Source: Clavulina sp. PMI_390
Taxonomy: Eukaryota; Basidiomycota; Agaricomycetes; Cantharellales; Hydnaceae
Assembly: GCA_015039315.1 (NCBI GenBank)
Contig: WIDE01000034.1
Span: 121,250-185,249 of the forward strand
Direction: 5' to 3'
Length of the DNA: 64,000 nt
Shown: positions 44,322-54,631 of the stretch, piece after piece
Position numbering within the stretch: the first letter of the stretch is position 1
How the letters are laid out: every line of letters starts with the position of its first letter
The notes under the pieces: generated by a model
The model's database searches: none
The model's input: the letters and a program-made list of their open reading frames with translations, nothing else
What the model was told of the DNA's origin: nothing
Position numbers and translations under genes: made by a program

Positions 44322-44716
44322 TTTGTTTTTGTTTACCTCGAGGGCAAAATCGGTGTCGCTCACAACACTCTCCTTCCATCGTCAAATGGTTCAAAACCCC
44401 CTGGCACTCCCTGGCAGTTTTGAAAAGTATAAATACTGTCATTCTGGCGTAATTTTCGCGATCTGTGGCTTATCGTGTGAATAATGCAAATACTCCTATC
44501 ACGCCAGTGGCTCCATTTTGGCAAATGGCTGATGGGTCGCCGTTGCCCCAATATTTCTCGTGATTCACCGAAAGAGAGAAAGCTAATCACCTATATGGCA
44601 CCCCCGTATGTCCTTGCCGCAGACCAATGTGCATCTTCTGTTGTTAACTACATCTTTGCTCTACGCGACAATCAATTGACGGACGGTACTTTATACAACA
44701 ATGGCCTTGGTGTTAC
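44322..44716. other. Intergenic between COQ9-like and ketopantoate reductase genes
   Basis: Upstream region of the COQ9-like gene; a first exon of that gene could lie here. Nothing else is recognised. Confidence 0.5.
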
Positions 44717-46097
44717 CTACCGAATCATCACTTTAACCTTGCCCCTACTGCGCGCATCAATCGCTTCAATAAGGACGGCGACTGTTTCTAGGACGGGGAC
44801 GTCAATTCCCAGCCGTTTCGCATGCTTGAGCGGATTGCCCCAAATCACCTGATTAATAGGAGGAGGGAATAGAAAGTGTCACCCAGCTGCTGGGAGACGA
44901 AACTAGCATATCACTTGCCTCGTACTCGAGGGCTCTCCCCGCCTGAACATCACTTCTTGTAGAGCTGGAGATCGTCAGACCGCCTTTCAGACGGTTGAAG
45001 AGCATATCTGCCATTCGACCAGTACGCCCTAAGACTTTGGCTATCCGTTCCGATTCTTCAGGGCTTAGCACGTCCGGTTCGAGGGGGTCGATCTCGATCC
45101 CAAGGCCTCGAGCGATTAAGACAACCTCGCGCATAAGCCGGCGAACGAGGGGCTCACTCAGAGTCGAAGCAGAAAGGTAGGCCGCTGTGTCCATATCAGC
45201 CAGAGCAGTAACTGCGTTCCAGCTCGCATTCCTGAATGGAAGAATCATATGTTAGGTGGAGCCAATCTATTGTTACGGTAATGCAAACTGCTACGCACCA
45301 GGCGATCTTTGTCCATCTATGAGCTTGCATGTATACATGATTGTACTCAGTCTGCGTGATGCATCCTCCAAGTTTACACAGTTCCACGAAAGTGTCAATA
45401 CGCTCTTTCTCATGAGGCGAGCATTCAGGGGATCCATTGGAATGGAACGGTCCACACAGAAAAGTGAGGGCGCCAGAGTGTGTCACAAGACGCGGGGCCG
45501 CTTGTATGGCAGGGATATATGCCTAAACAATGAGAAAGAGTTGAAAGCAAATAAGTGAGTTTGTAAAGTTTTATTGCATGAGGGTAGTAAATGGGATCTC
45601 ACAACACATGTGAGGACAAGGTTGTCAGGCCACCGGGCCTGTATCTCGTCCTCGATTCCTACCCCATTTTGAATAAGTACGATTGTAGTCTTCCCAGGTA
45701 CGATGAAAGGCTCCAAGGACTCCACCAACGGTGGCTTAGTCTCAGCAATGACTTTGGTAGCAACGACGACGTAGGAGAAAGAAAGGGCTGTCGACGCCGG
45801 GGTTGGTGCCTGTGGGGCTTCTTGATCGGCCGAAGCATTGGCTGGGTAAACATGATCGAAGGTCAAAGTGCCACCTCCCTCGAGAGCTGGACTAGTGCTC
45901 TGAATCTCGATGCCATCCTTTCGGACAGCCTCGAAGTTGGAACGGGCCACTGCTGATAACGTCGTCCGTTTCGATCGCTGTAGGACTAATCCCAAGACAG
46001 AACCGAGACTACAGATGAGAAAGCTATTAGGACCAAACATGCTGCTCTGATCGAGGCCAACATACGCTCCAAGTCCAAAGATCAGGGTGTTTTCCAT
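44717..46097 (-). CDS. Ketopantoate reductase family protein (2-dehydropantoate 2-reductase, ApbA/PanE)
   Basis: Reduces 2-dehydropantoate to pantoate with NADPH in the pantothenate/CoA pathway (family role; fungi often hold several paralogs). Exon 1 MENTLIFGLGA joins across a 55-bp-class intron to LGSVLGLVLQRS, giving the Rossmann motif GLGALGSVLG. Then come VARSNFEAVRKDGIEI, SYVVVATK and IQNGVGIE (conserved NG). After another intron, THSGALTFLCGP and YMQAHRWTKIAW join to NASWNAVTALADMD, the C-terminal-domain signature with the catalytic Lys region (KIAWNASWNA). The gene continues REVVLIARGLGIEI, then VIWGNPLKHAKRLGIDVPVL, ending TAG at 44717. Length is about 370 residues, normal. The gene is complete and probably functional. 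Confidence 0.85.
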
Positions 46098-46790
46098 TCT
46101 AGAGGAGGAGGGGGCAAACTATGCCTTTCTGCCAGATGGTGGTGCGGGGTCAATCTACTAAGTAGTCGGGGAATAAATGGAAGACATCGTCAGGGTTCAC
46201 TAAAGTGTGGGAGTCATTGCAAAGTCAGCATAACATATGGATCGGTGATATTACTAACTAAGATATGGGAAAAGAGACACCGATCGAATTAATTGCAGCC
46301 TTTGTCATTGTCGTCGGCACGAAAGCGATGGAGTGCCGAAGAGGTTGACGCAAATTTTGGCAGGTCGTCTCCGGCCCGGTTAATTCCCGAAGACCGGGGC
46401 TGGCGATCCACTAGCAACCGTACACGACGTACGGCAAAATATGAGCCACGAAGAGTTCTTGATTGTGTTTTATACTCAGAATGACATCGGAAATATCTAT
46501 ATTTCTAACATCAACATTGCCTCGATAAGATGAAGTATTGCCCCGTTGTTCAATCGCGCGTCCTTGTGAGGACGATAGACATCCTCCTCTACAAGAGCAC
46601 TGATGGGGGATACAACTCCACTTCTTGTCGCGGCTATTCCAGCTGCGCGTGGTGTCGGTTTAGTACTGTCTATACTCTTGAATCGGTTGTTCTTGAAGAG
46701 GATGACACCTGTTTGTGTCATCTGCCAAGCCCGTCATGGCAGCTGTGCAGTGAAAGCCAAGCCCCGCAGATCCAGCAACGAGGTGGAAAA
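46098..46790. other. Intergenic between ketopantoate reductase gene and tRNA
   Basis: No gene is supported. A 74-codon minus-strand frame (46721-46497) starts with a real ATG but shows no recognisable feature. Confidence 0.5.
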
Positions 46791-46879
46791 CGATTCGTGC
46801 GGGGCTCGAACCCGCGTCCTTCAGCGTACTAGGATATAATCCCGTATAAATGACGCGCTCCCAACTGCGCCAACGAATC
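46791..46879 (-). tRNA. tRNA gene candidate with intron, isotype unresolved
   Basis: On the minus strand a 7-bp acceptor stem GATTCGT/ACGAATC closes an 88-nt unit with discriminator G. Box A (TTGGCGCAGTTGGGAGCGC) folds a perfect 4-bp D-stem, and box B with its arm (GCGGGTTCGAGCCCCGC) folds a perfect 5-bp T-arm. The anticodon arm is 33 nt instead of 17, implying a 16-nt intron. TCA/TGA pair at the base of that arm, but the rest pairs poorly. A TTATA stretch suggests anticodon UAU (Ile), a tRNA that often carries an intron, but the standard spacing would then lack about two stem bases. It is either a real tRNA with an unusual intron or a decayed copy. Confidence 0.6.
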
Positions 46880-47225
46880 ATGAATCCCCACTGACTTGAG
46901 TCTGCTACCACGGTGCACAAGTTGCATCAGTTCATCAGATAGATTGTCGTGTATCACTGTCTCTGTACCCATTAAGCTCAGTAGTTCATGGAGTCGAACT
47001 TATCCCTTGCTCCTACAAACAAGACAAAGTGTCGGAAACAGCTAACATTTCTCCAGTTGGATGAATTGGTTTGCACAAATGGACGTATGTACGTAACGAT
47101 TGAAGAAGATATTGATACCAGACAGACAGCAAATCGCATAGATTCGTGTTCGAAAGAAAAACTCCTTCGCATTAGAGAATTCCCTTATCCAAACCTCTTG
47201 CGACTCGACAAGCCTGTTAACCAAC
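46880..47225. other. Intergenic
   Basis: Between the tRNA and the 3' end of the GH12 gene; nothing recognised. Confidence 0.55.
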
Positions 47226-48416
47226 TTAAGCGATGACGAAGCTGTACGCCGAGCTGTAGAATCGAATGCCGCGGGGAGGGGGAGGAGAAAGGGGTCAGTA
47301 TTACTTACCAAGGTATCGTACAAGACGGGGAGGGACGTACGTGGTGAGGGTAACGCTGGTGCCCGAGGTGGCTTCGGTACCGGCCTCAGCGGTGGTGAGG
47401 TACTGAGCGGAGGAGAGGCCGCGGTTGTTAATGAGGTACTATATGAGCAACAGGGGGTCAGTGAGTGGTTCTTACGTATTGATTATCAACAACCTAAAAC
47501 AGGTGGTTCTCCATGCGATAGGTAGAGGGAGAGGAGGGATACTTACAGTGAAGAAGAGCTTGATGTCACCGCTGAAGCTCGTGATCGTGCCGCTCGTAGG
47601 CAGGAAGGAGTAGACCAAGTTGCTCCCGTTGCTACAAATACGTTATCATATCAGCACTCCGACACCATAGGACAGAATAGAATGCTAGCGATTCGACTCA
47701 CCTGCCGTAGTACAAGTTCCAGGTATGACCCGCAATGCTGATACTGCTGGCAACAGGCGTAGGCGCACCCGAGGAGGAGTAGGTGTACGAGATGGGGCCC
47801 GCGTTGTAGTTGGCGAGCCAGATCATGATCTCGTATGCGGCGGAGCCACCTGACGAGGACGAGGTGAAGAGGTCGTACGCGATGTCTGCAACGACGGACG
47901 AGGTGGACTGGGACCATGTCCACGTAGACTGTCATCATCACCACCGTTAGCTCCTTATATCTTTCCGTCAAACGAGAGAGGATGGACGAACCTGCATGGT
48001 GGAGATGGCGCTGAGCTGCTTGTTCAGGTTGGTGTTGACGGCAATGTTGGTGTACGACTTTACGCCGCCCGTGCCGGTGGTCCAGGACCAAGTAGTCTTC
48101 CATGCAACGGTGGTACCGCTGTAGGACGTGAGCGAGGCGCAGTCGCTCCCTGATCCGCCCGAGAGACCCCATTGGTCGAGGTAGAGGATGTACTCGGTGC
48201 CCACGGCAACGGTGCTATTATACAGCGAACCGGTAAGTGTAAGTCATTGATACCCGGTTATGTATGTGAAGATGTGACGCACTCCCATTGACCGCAGTGC
48301 GAGCTGGTGTCGAGACGGCGCTCGAGACCACGCTCCTCGACGGCATCGGCTTGGATGGGCGAGGCGATGGCGCCAGCGACGGCAAGAGCAAGAGCAGCAA
48401 ACGAAGTCGACTTCAT
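47226..48416 (-). CDS. Glycoside hydrolase family 12 endoglucanase/xyloglucanase, secreted
   Basis: Cleaves beta-1,4-glucan or xyloglucan in plant cell walls by a retaining mechanism (family knowledge). The ATG at 48416 starts a signal peptide (MKSTSFAALALAVAGAIASP) and a short propeptide with Arg-Arg (VEERGLERR). The mature part reads CGQWE, YILYLDQWGLSGGSGSDCAS, TTWSWTTGTGGVKSYTNIAV, STWTWSQ, then AAYEIMIWLANYNAGPISY with the nucleophile Glu in EIMIWL. IAGHTWNLYYGR and GDIKLFFT follow, then YLINNRGLSSAQYLTTAEAG with the acid/base Glu in AGTEATSG, ending SAYSFVIA. Six exons with short GT-AG introns join in frame; stop TAA at 47226. Both catalytic residues and the GH12 fold markers are present, so it is probably an active secreted enzyme. 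Confidence 0.9.
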
Positions 48417-49341
48417 CTTATGTTTTTATATCTCAAAAAGAAGAACCGAAAAAACCAGAGAGTAAACCAAGCAGGGAGGGAAGGTAGGATTCCGCTGAAG
48501 ATCTCTCGTCCTCGATCGAGCGCAGTATTTATGGTCCTCCTCCTCTTAAACATGGCGAATTTGCGGAATGTCGAGCAGGGCCGGTGTAGCGGTATGAGTG
48601 GGGCCGGGTAGAGAGGATGAGTAGGGTTCGGAGAGACTTTCCCCTTGGGGACAAGGGCAGAGTCCTAGGTGAGTTGATGGCGGCCCGACGGGACTGGCTC
48701 CGCCAGTCCAGCTGATCGATAGTGTGCTCACGAAGAATGGTAGGGCTCGGTGGAAACGATCAGTCGTGACCACCCCGGTTGACGTGGCCGACGACAACTT
48801 CGGTGAAATGTTGAACGGGTTTTTTTAGGCGGGTGGGGTGGGTGATGATGATGACATCAGGGTTCTCATATGTACAAGGTGAGGGAGCATTCAAAAGGTG
48901 GGTCTGACCCTGAGCGAGGGACCCTCAATCGACCGACGCTTTGTGGATCAGTTGTTGCTCGCATGCTTTTTCTTTTGACAGATCTCGAGTGTTCGATAAG
49001 GACAGGGAGCGGTGGTGCAGCACACACACGGCGGATCGTCCATTTGAGTTGAGTTGCTCGAGGAGAGAGGCAAGTCTAATTGGTGCGCTGACATCTTCAC
49101 GTGGAATCGCGTTCAAAAAGTGTGTCGATCGTCCAGTCAACGAACAGAAATAGGAGAAAAGGGGGCAATGAGGGATTATATAACGAGGACTGAATCGTTG
49201 GGGGTGGCAGTGCTCTATAGTGCCCTGTTTGGCCCCAAGTGAATCGATCTGAGTGCGTTGTGCCCGTGGCATTTCCACGTGAAACTTTTTGTGCGAGACG
49301 GTATCACAAGGCAGAGAGCGAAAGAGAGCGAGAGTCTCAGC
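48417..49341. other. Divergent intergenic region between GH12 and bHLH genes
   Basis: About 900 bp shared as upstream sequence by two divergently transcribed genes. No gene is supported. CT/GA-rich tracts are present near both starts. Confidence 0.55.
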
Positions 49342-51896
49342 ATGAACGACTCGACGGCGGCGGCCACAAAACTGCCGACAACGCCCACGACCACCACGAT
49401 GGCCACAACAACGACCGCAGCGACTACCCCAGGGAATAACAACGGTGTGCCGGCAAGCACACTTGCGCTGCTGACACCCACAGAGACGAATGCACTGTGG
49501 ACTTTTCTGACCCAGGCAGACAAGGCTGACGTCCTCGCACCTGAATGGAGCATTTTTGCGAACCGCCCCGAGCTCACGACACGCACTCGCGAAGCCAAGG
49601 AAGACCTGGCGCGTGCTACTCGGAGTCTCATGTCCATCGAAGACGGCAGTACTGCTGCCTGCTTAGTTAGCCCACATTCAGCCCCAGCAGCGACATCAGC
49701 AGCATCAAGCCAACAGCAGCAGCAGCATTTATCGCTGCATTCTCATTCGCTGTCCCACAGCTCAAGCAATCCTACTAGTACTAGTGCTGCTACTACAGCT
49801 GCGAGTCGCCGTCACTCAACGAGCATAAACTCTGGCATCGTGACTTCAGACAACACTACTTCCAATAACACACGCCCCTCATCGCAGCCGATGCGCCCGA
49901 GCTCGTCTTCCTCATCGTCCATGTATGGGTCATCATCCTCGTCGCAGATGCCCTACAACCACCAGCACCACCATCCCCCAGTCGTCATCCCCCTAGCTCC
50001 TACGACTCCGGTAACCAACCACAGTTCGAGTTCAACCACGACTAGCAACAACGGTGGTACGGGTGCTACAAGCGGTAGCCGCAAGCGTCATTCTCAGGAC
50101 CACGCCCCAAAGGACGCCAAGCGCCCACGCACATCCTCCGATCTCCTCTCCTCCTCTGTCGGCAGCAGCATCGCCCAGCCTCAGTACCACAACCACCAGC
50201 ATCATGGCTCCGTGCATGCGCTGCCCCAGCCACTCTTCATCCCCGGGGCGCCGTCCTCCTCCTCCTCGACCTCGGCAGCATTTCCCGGAGATAATACGAC
50301 TGCTTCATCTCGCTCATACAATCTATTATCATCCTCCCCAACGTCTGCTAGTACAACAACAACAGCAGCGGCGGGACCATACACGACAATATCCGTGAGC
50401 ATCCCTGAATCATCATCCTCTTCCTCTACACTCCCAGCTCCTTCCTCCTCTGCTGCCGCCTCTGCACCCACCCACCGCCATCGTCGATCCGATTCCACCT
50501 CCACATCCGCAACCACCACGAATGCTACCACATCCAATAACAACAACCCTACCAGTGGTGGGGGGACAACATCCTCAGAACGCGAACGGCCGCCTAAACC
50601 ACCCCTGCTGACCACCTCGCAAAAGAAAGCAAACCACATCCAATCGGAACAAAAGCGCCGCGCTAATATTCGTCGCGGGTACGAATCCCTCTGCGAGATC
50701 GTGCCCGCTCTGCGCGAGGCTATCAAGGCGGAAGAAGAAGCGGAGCGGCTCGCAGCAGCAGAGGCAGCAGAGCAACAGCAGGGTGGGAGTGGAGCTCCAG
50801 TATCGGCCCCTGCAGCATCTGCATCATTGGAGTGGAGTGATCCGGGAGCAGGCACGAGTGCAGATGGGGCAGGAGGGGAGGCGGGTATGAGTGCGAATGC
50901 GCTGGCGCTAGCGAGGAAAAAGGCCAAGGGGCGGGCAGTCGCTGCTGCTTTTGGCGTCGAAGAGGGTGAAAAAGTCGATGGGCGCGCGGGCCCGCGCAGT
51001 GAAGCAGTCGTGCTGTCTAAATGTGAGTATTCCATGCAAAAGAGAGTCCAGGCCTGGATTGTGCATTGCGTTGCGCTGGTTCTCTCTGTTTATGGAAACG
51101 ATAAACTGACGCTCGATCGATCGATTCTGTGTACGTGCCCCGTTGTTCCACGCGGGGATTTGCCCCCCATTCGCGCGCGCTTTACCCCACTCTCTTGCCT
51201 ACCCTATCGCATCCCATCCCGGTCCGGTCCTGTTCTGTTCGTCGCGTGATGCTTACTCGTGACGCGAAATGCCTCACGTCGACTCCCAAAAACCACCTCT
51301 TATCTCCTGCGCCTCTTCGATAATCCCGCACTTTCATTTCCATCCCACGTGGGCCTCGTCCGAATCCTCCCGATTATCGTGCTCTTTTTCGCTTGCTTGC
51401 ATGCCCACCCACGCTCACGCCATACCCGCGAACCACAAAAACAGCTATTGACTACATCGGGCACCTCGAGACGCAGCGCATGGGGCTCATCGACCGCATC
51501 CACCATCTCCGCTCCTTGCTCCCACCCACACACCCATCCCTCCCTCCAACACCCATCGCACCACACATCATCGCACGGCGGCGCGCACCCTTCATCCCAC
51601 CCATACAAAATCCATACCGCGCGCCCTCGGAGCTGACGCCCGAAGAGCGCGATCAGCTCGACGCATGGAACGAGGGGAGCGCGGCGCCAGAGTTTGATGA
51701 GCGGATGTATGAGGTTGCTGTGTGGGCGCGTGCGTGGGATGGAGGCACGGGCTTGCCGATTCCTGGGATGGGTTTGATGAAGCCTGGTATGAAGGGCTTT
51801 GGGAGTGGAGGAGGCGGTGGTGGAGGGGGAAGTGGCGGGAAACGAGGGAAGGGAGGAGATGATGACGATGAGTATGAGAGTGATGATGATATGTAA
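49342..51896 (+). CDS. bHLH transcription factor with an extended loop
   Basis: Nuclear DNA-binding regulator. The N-terminal 430 residues are low complexity (Thr, Ser, Gln, His tracts). The basic region and helix 1 are clear: KKANHIQSEQKRRANIRRGY, then ESLCEIVPALREA, with the H..E..RR contacts expected for E-box (CANNTG) binding. Instead of a short loop, about 100 Ala/Glu/Gly-rich residues follow (EEEAERLAAAEAAEQQQ through ALARKKAKGRAVAAAF) to VVLSK. A GTGAGT donor at about 51023 then opens a long intron of about 420 bp. Exon 2 resumes at AIDYIGHLETQRMGLIDRIH, which is helix 2, and ends with a Gly-rich and acidic tail (DDDDEYESDDDM), stop at 51896. An in-frame ATG at 49258 is an alternative start. 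A micro-exon in the intron is possible. Confidence 0.8.
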
Positions 51897-52246
51897 TTTG
51901 TGGTTTGTGGTTTATAATATTCGCTCCCGGGACACTGAGTAAGCTTTGATACCGAATGTAATATGGGATGGGGCGTGGAAGTTGTATTTTTCCTTTTCTT
52001 TGTTTTCTTCGTTTTCCATGTCACCTTCCTTCCTCCTTTCTCGGAACTCGACTTTTTGCATGTTGTATACTTTATCTCATAATTGTGCATGATCAATTCA
52101 AAGTAATCAAAGGTATAACACACACGGTGGAAGAGGAATATCTGGACGTCGTTCAATTTGGTGCGACATATGCAGTGCGCATGCGTATACACAGTTTATT
52201 CTACGGGGGTGTTTATTCTCGGTCAGACGAGGCTTTCTACTGCTTT
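51897..52246. other. Shared 3' region of bHLH and F-box genes, duplicated downstream
   Basis: Convergent 3' UTRs. From about 51950 (ACCGAATGTAATATGGGATG) to 52160 it matches 54339-54545, so the tandem duplication of the F-box gene also copied the tail of the bHLH 3' flank. Confidence 0.65.
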
Positions 52247-53987
52247 TCACCATATATAATCATCGCTGTCAGATTCTTCCTCCTCTTCCTCCTCCTCCTC
52301 CTCCTCCTCCTCCTCATCATCATCATCATCATCATCTTCTTCTTCTCCTTCCTCGTCCTCTTCATCTTCCTTATCCAAATATACTTCCTCTATCGGTCGA
52401 TGAACTATGGATCAAGCAAAGTCAAGACAAGGTTATTGAATCCTGCTATGCATTATCGGCGTAGGAAGAAAGTCGAGACTTACAAGCAGCATATTCAGCC
52501 TCCGACGACCTGAACGTCTCGGGAAGGGGGATGTATCCTAGCTGCTGGATTTCGTTCCAATCATTCTCAGCATCCCGCTCGTCCCATAAATCGACGCGAT
52601 CATCTCCATACTTCAGTTCGAGCTCGCGAAAGGTCTGCCTGGTCCACCGCCTCCTACTTACACCAATTTCGACGTGTAAGGCCGGCCGTGACTCCAGTAA
52701 ACGATTGAGTAATCGCACTACTTGATACACGTCTTCAATATCTCCAAGCTCATCGATAGTTTCGAGAGCCTCGATAGCTGGTCTGACAGGCCATATCCGT
52801 AGCAGATCAAGATCCGGGAAGGCGTCATGATAGTGGTGAGGTTGTCCTGATGTTGCCATCGGGATATCGTCATTCCGGGAGAGGGCCTGGAGAATTGGGG
52901 CGTATTCAAAAATCCCGCTGAGATGGACGCGCTTCACCATTGGGCTGGACTGCAGGATGCTCAGAGCATCTTGGCTTTCATTTCCCTTCACATTTCCGTT
53001 CACTGTAAGCGAAAGAAGGCCCGGAAAGCTCGGTGGAGGAGGAGGTGGGACAAGCTGAGGGTCCATTTGCACAGGTGCATATGAACGGGGTTGCCCTATA
53101 TATCGCGGGTCGACCATACCATTCCATGGGACAATATAGCCTCCTCCTATAATCGAGAGATGCTGTAGGGAAGGCATAGATTCGAAGAACTCCCCTAAAT
53201 CCGCCGTCTTTCCCCGGATGAGCAGTGTCTGCACAGTGGGGAGCGTCATCGGGTGCGGAACCCGAAGCCCATACGTGGTAAGTTCGAGCGTTTCAAGACT
53301 CGTACATTGAGTTAGACAATGGAGTGCTTCCGGAGTGATCCAATCACCGAGGAGCGTGAGCTCTCGGAGGAATCTGACATCAATCCTAGCGAGAAGCGAG
53401 TTCATCCAGACTCCGCTTGCATGAAAGCTAGTGAGAGTGACTGGAAGCTGGGTAGAGTCGTTTTCAGTAGAAGAAGCGACCTCTGGACTGCTTTGACTCG
53501 GAAAGAAGAAGATGCTGGACCCGACCTGCATGTAACACTGGCGGAGACCCGGGAGAGCTTGACCCACAGGGACGAGTAGCTGCTGCAATGAGGGTGGCCC
53601 TATGAAACGTAACGAGCGCACACGATGCATATGCGGCAAGAGGGCAGCAATTGCCTCCACCTGAGAGTCCCACATATCATACACCATCTCGATGTAGAGA
53701 TAGAGAGGTGCATTTTTCGAGCGCTTAAGAAAAATCTTCAGTGGTTCACCATAGATGTTCTCGGGGGTCCATTTGAACATCACAAACTCCCATATTTGTG
53801 GCGCAGCCATGACAATCTGGTTCCAGGTCCTGCAAACATGGAGAAGGGAATAGATGTTGTTCCATATTATTTGACACCTCTCCTGACTGACTCCATATTG
53901 CATCGGGAATAGTTCTGGGTCATAAAGCGTGCATTGATGAAACACAGATGCAACGATCTCATTGGGAAGCTGATTCAACGTTTTCAT
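52247..53987 (-). CDS. F-box/LRR-like protein, tandem copy 1
   Basis: Paralog of the 41123-42634 gene. The ATG at 53987 starts MKTLNQLPNEIVASVFHQCT, an F-box-like motif continuing YSLLHVCRTWNQIVMAAPQI. Leucine-rich segments follow (SLRFIGPPSLQQLL, FLRELTLLGDWITPEALHCL, SLETLELTTYGLRVPHPMTL, SLQHLSIIGGGY, GLLSLTVNGNVKGNES), then the end block RPALHVEIGVSRRRW to YIPLPETFRSSEAEYAA. Splicing a final intron (GTAAGT donor, ATAG acceptor) adds a second exon, FHRPIEEVYLDKEDEEDEEG and a long Asp/Glu run, stopping TGA at 52247; without splicing the frame ends at 52446. The acidic run is coded by a TCC/TCA microsatellite. The gene appears intact and probably encodes a ubiquitin-ligase adaptor. Confidence 0.75.
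52275..52350. repeat. Trinucleotide microsatellite (TCC)n(TCA)n(TCT)n
   Basis: Uninterrupted TCC then TCA then TCT triplets within the last exon of the minus-strand F-box gene, where they code Glu/Asp. Length polymorphism would change the acidic tail without shifting the frame. Confidence 0.85.
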
Positions 53988-54631
53988 GGGTTTTGTAGAG
54001 GTGGTTTAAGGTGGAGCTTTGCGAGCAAGTCAACAAAGCATCACACGAGTGACTCGGATGAGTGAGGCTTTTACGGCAACTTTGTTATTGCCTAGTCATG
54101 CATCACAGGTCTAACGCCGCCTGAATTGATGACATACGCGTGACATCGTGGGTATACCTCATAATAGATTCAATGAAGACGTAAAACCTAATAGGGTGGA
54201 GGTTCCAGTTTCTATGTTCCGCGCCAACAAGGCTATTTCTGCTGCTTGTTGAGAGATGCATTACATAATATTTCACTGTGTATATAATGATAAGAGGCTG
54301 ACTCTATATGATTAGTTCGTCATCTGGTTTCACAATGTACCGAATGTAATATGGGATGGAGCGTAGAAGTTGTATTTTCTTTCTTTCATTGTTTCCCGTG
54401 TCACCTTCCTTCCTCCTTCCTCGTAGCTCGACTTTTTGCATGTTGTATATTTTATCTCATAATTGTGCATCGTCATCAATTCAAAGTAATCGAAGGTATA
54501 ACACCCACGGTGAAAGAGGAATATCTGGACGTCGTTCAATTTGATGGCTTATATGCAGTGCGGATGCGTACATATAGTTGTTCTACGGGAGTGTCTATTT
54601 TTGATCAGGCGAGGCTTTCTACCGGTTCTCA
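53988..54631. repeat. Intergenic; duplicated 3' flank (54339-54545)
   Basis: Contains the second copy of the 51950-52160 sequence (CTCGACTTTTTGCATGTTGTAT, then GAGGAATATCTGGACGTCGTTC). No gene is present. Confidence 0.65.

Noticed and set aside
42897..44363. Very long open frames (up to 488 codons) over 42.9-44.4 kb
   Set aside because: They run through 769 undefined bases, so their length means nothing; only the flanking COQ9-like exons are supported.
50202..51035. 277-codon minus-strand open frame under the bHLH gene
   Set aside because: Composed of Ser/Ala/Glu/Val runs that mirror the low-complexity coding strand; a shadow of the bHLH gene.
51653..52192. 179-codon minus-strand frame with polyproline stretch
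   Set aside because: The Pro run is antisense to the Gly-rich tail of the bHLH protein, and the rest lies in the duplicated 3' flank where the second copy does not keep the frame.
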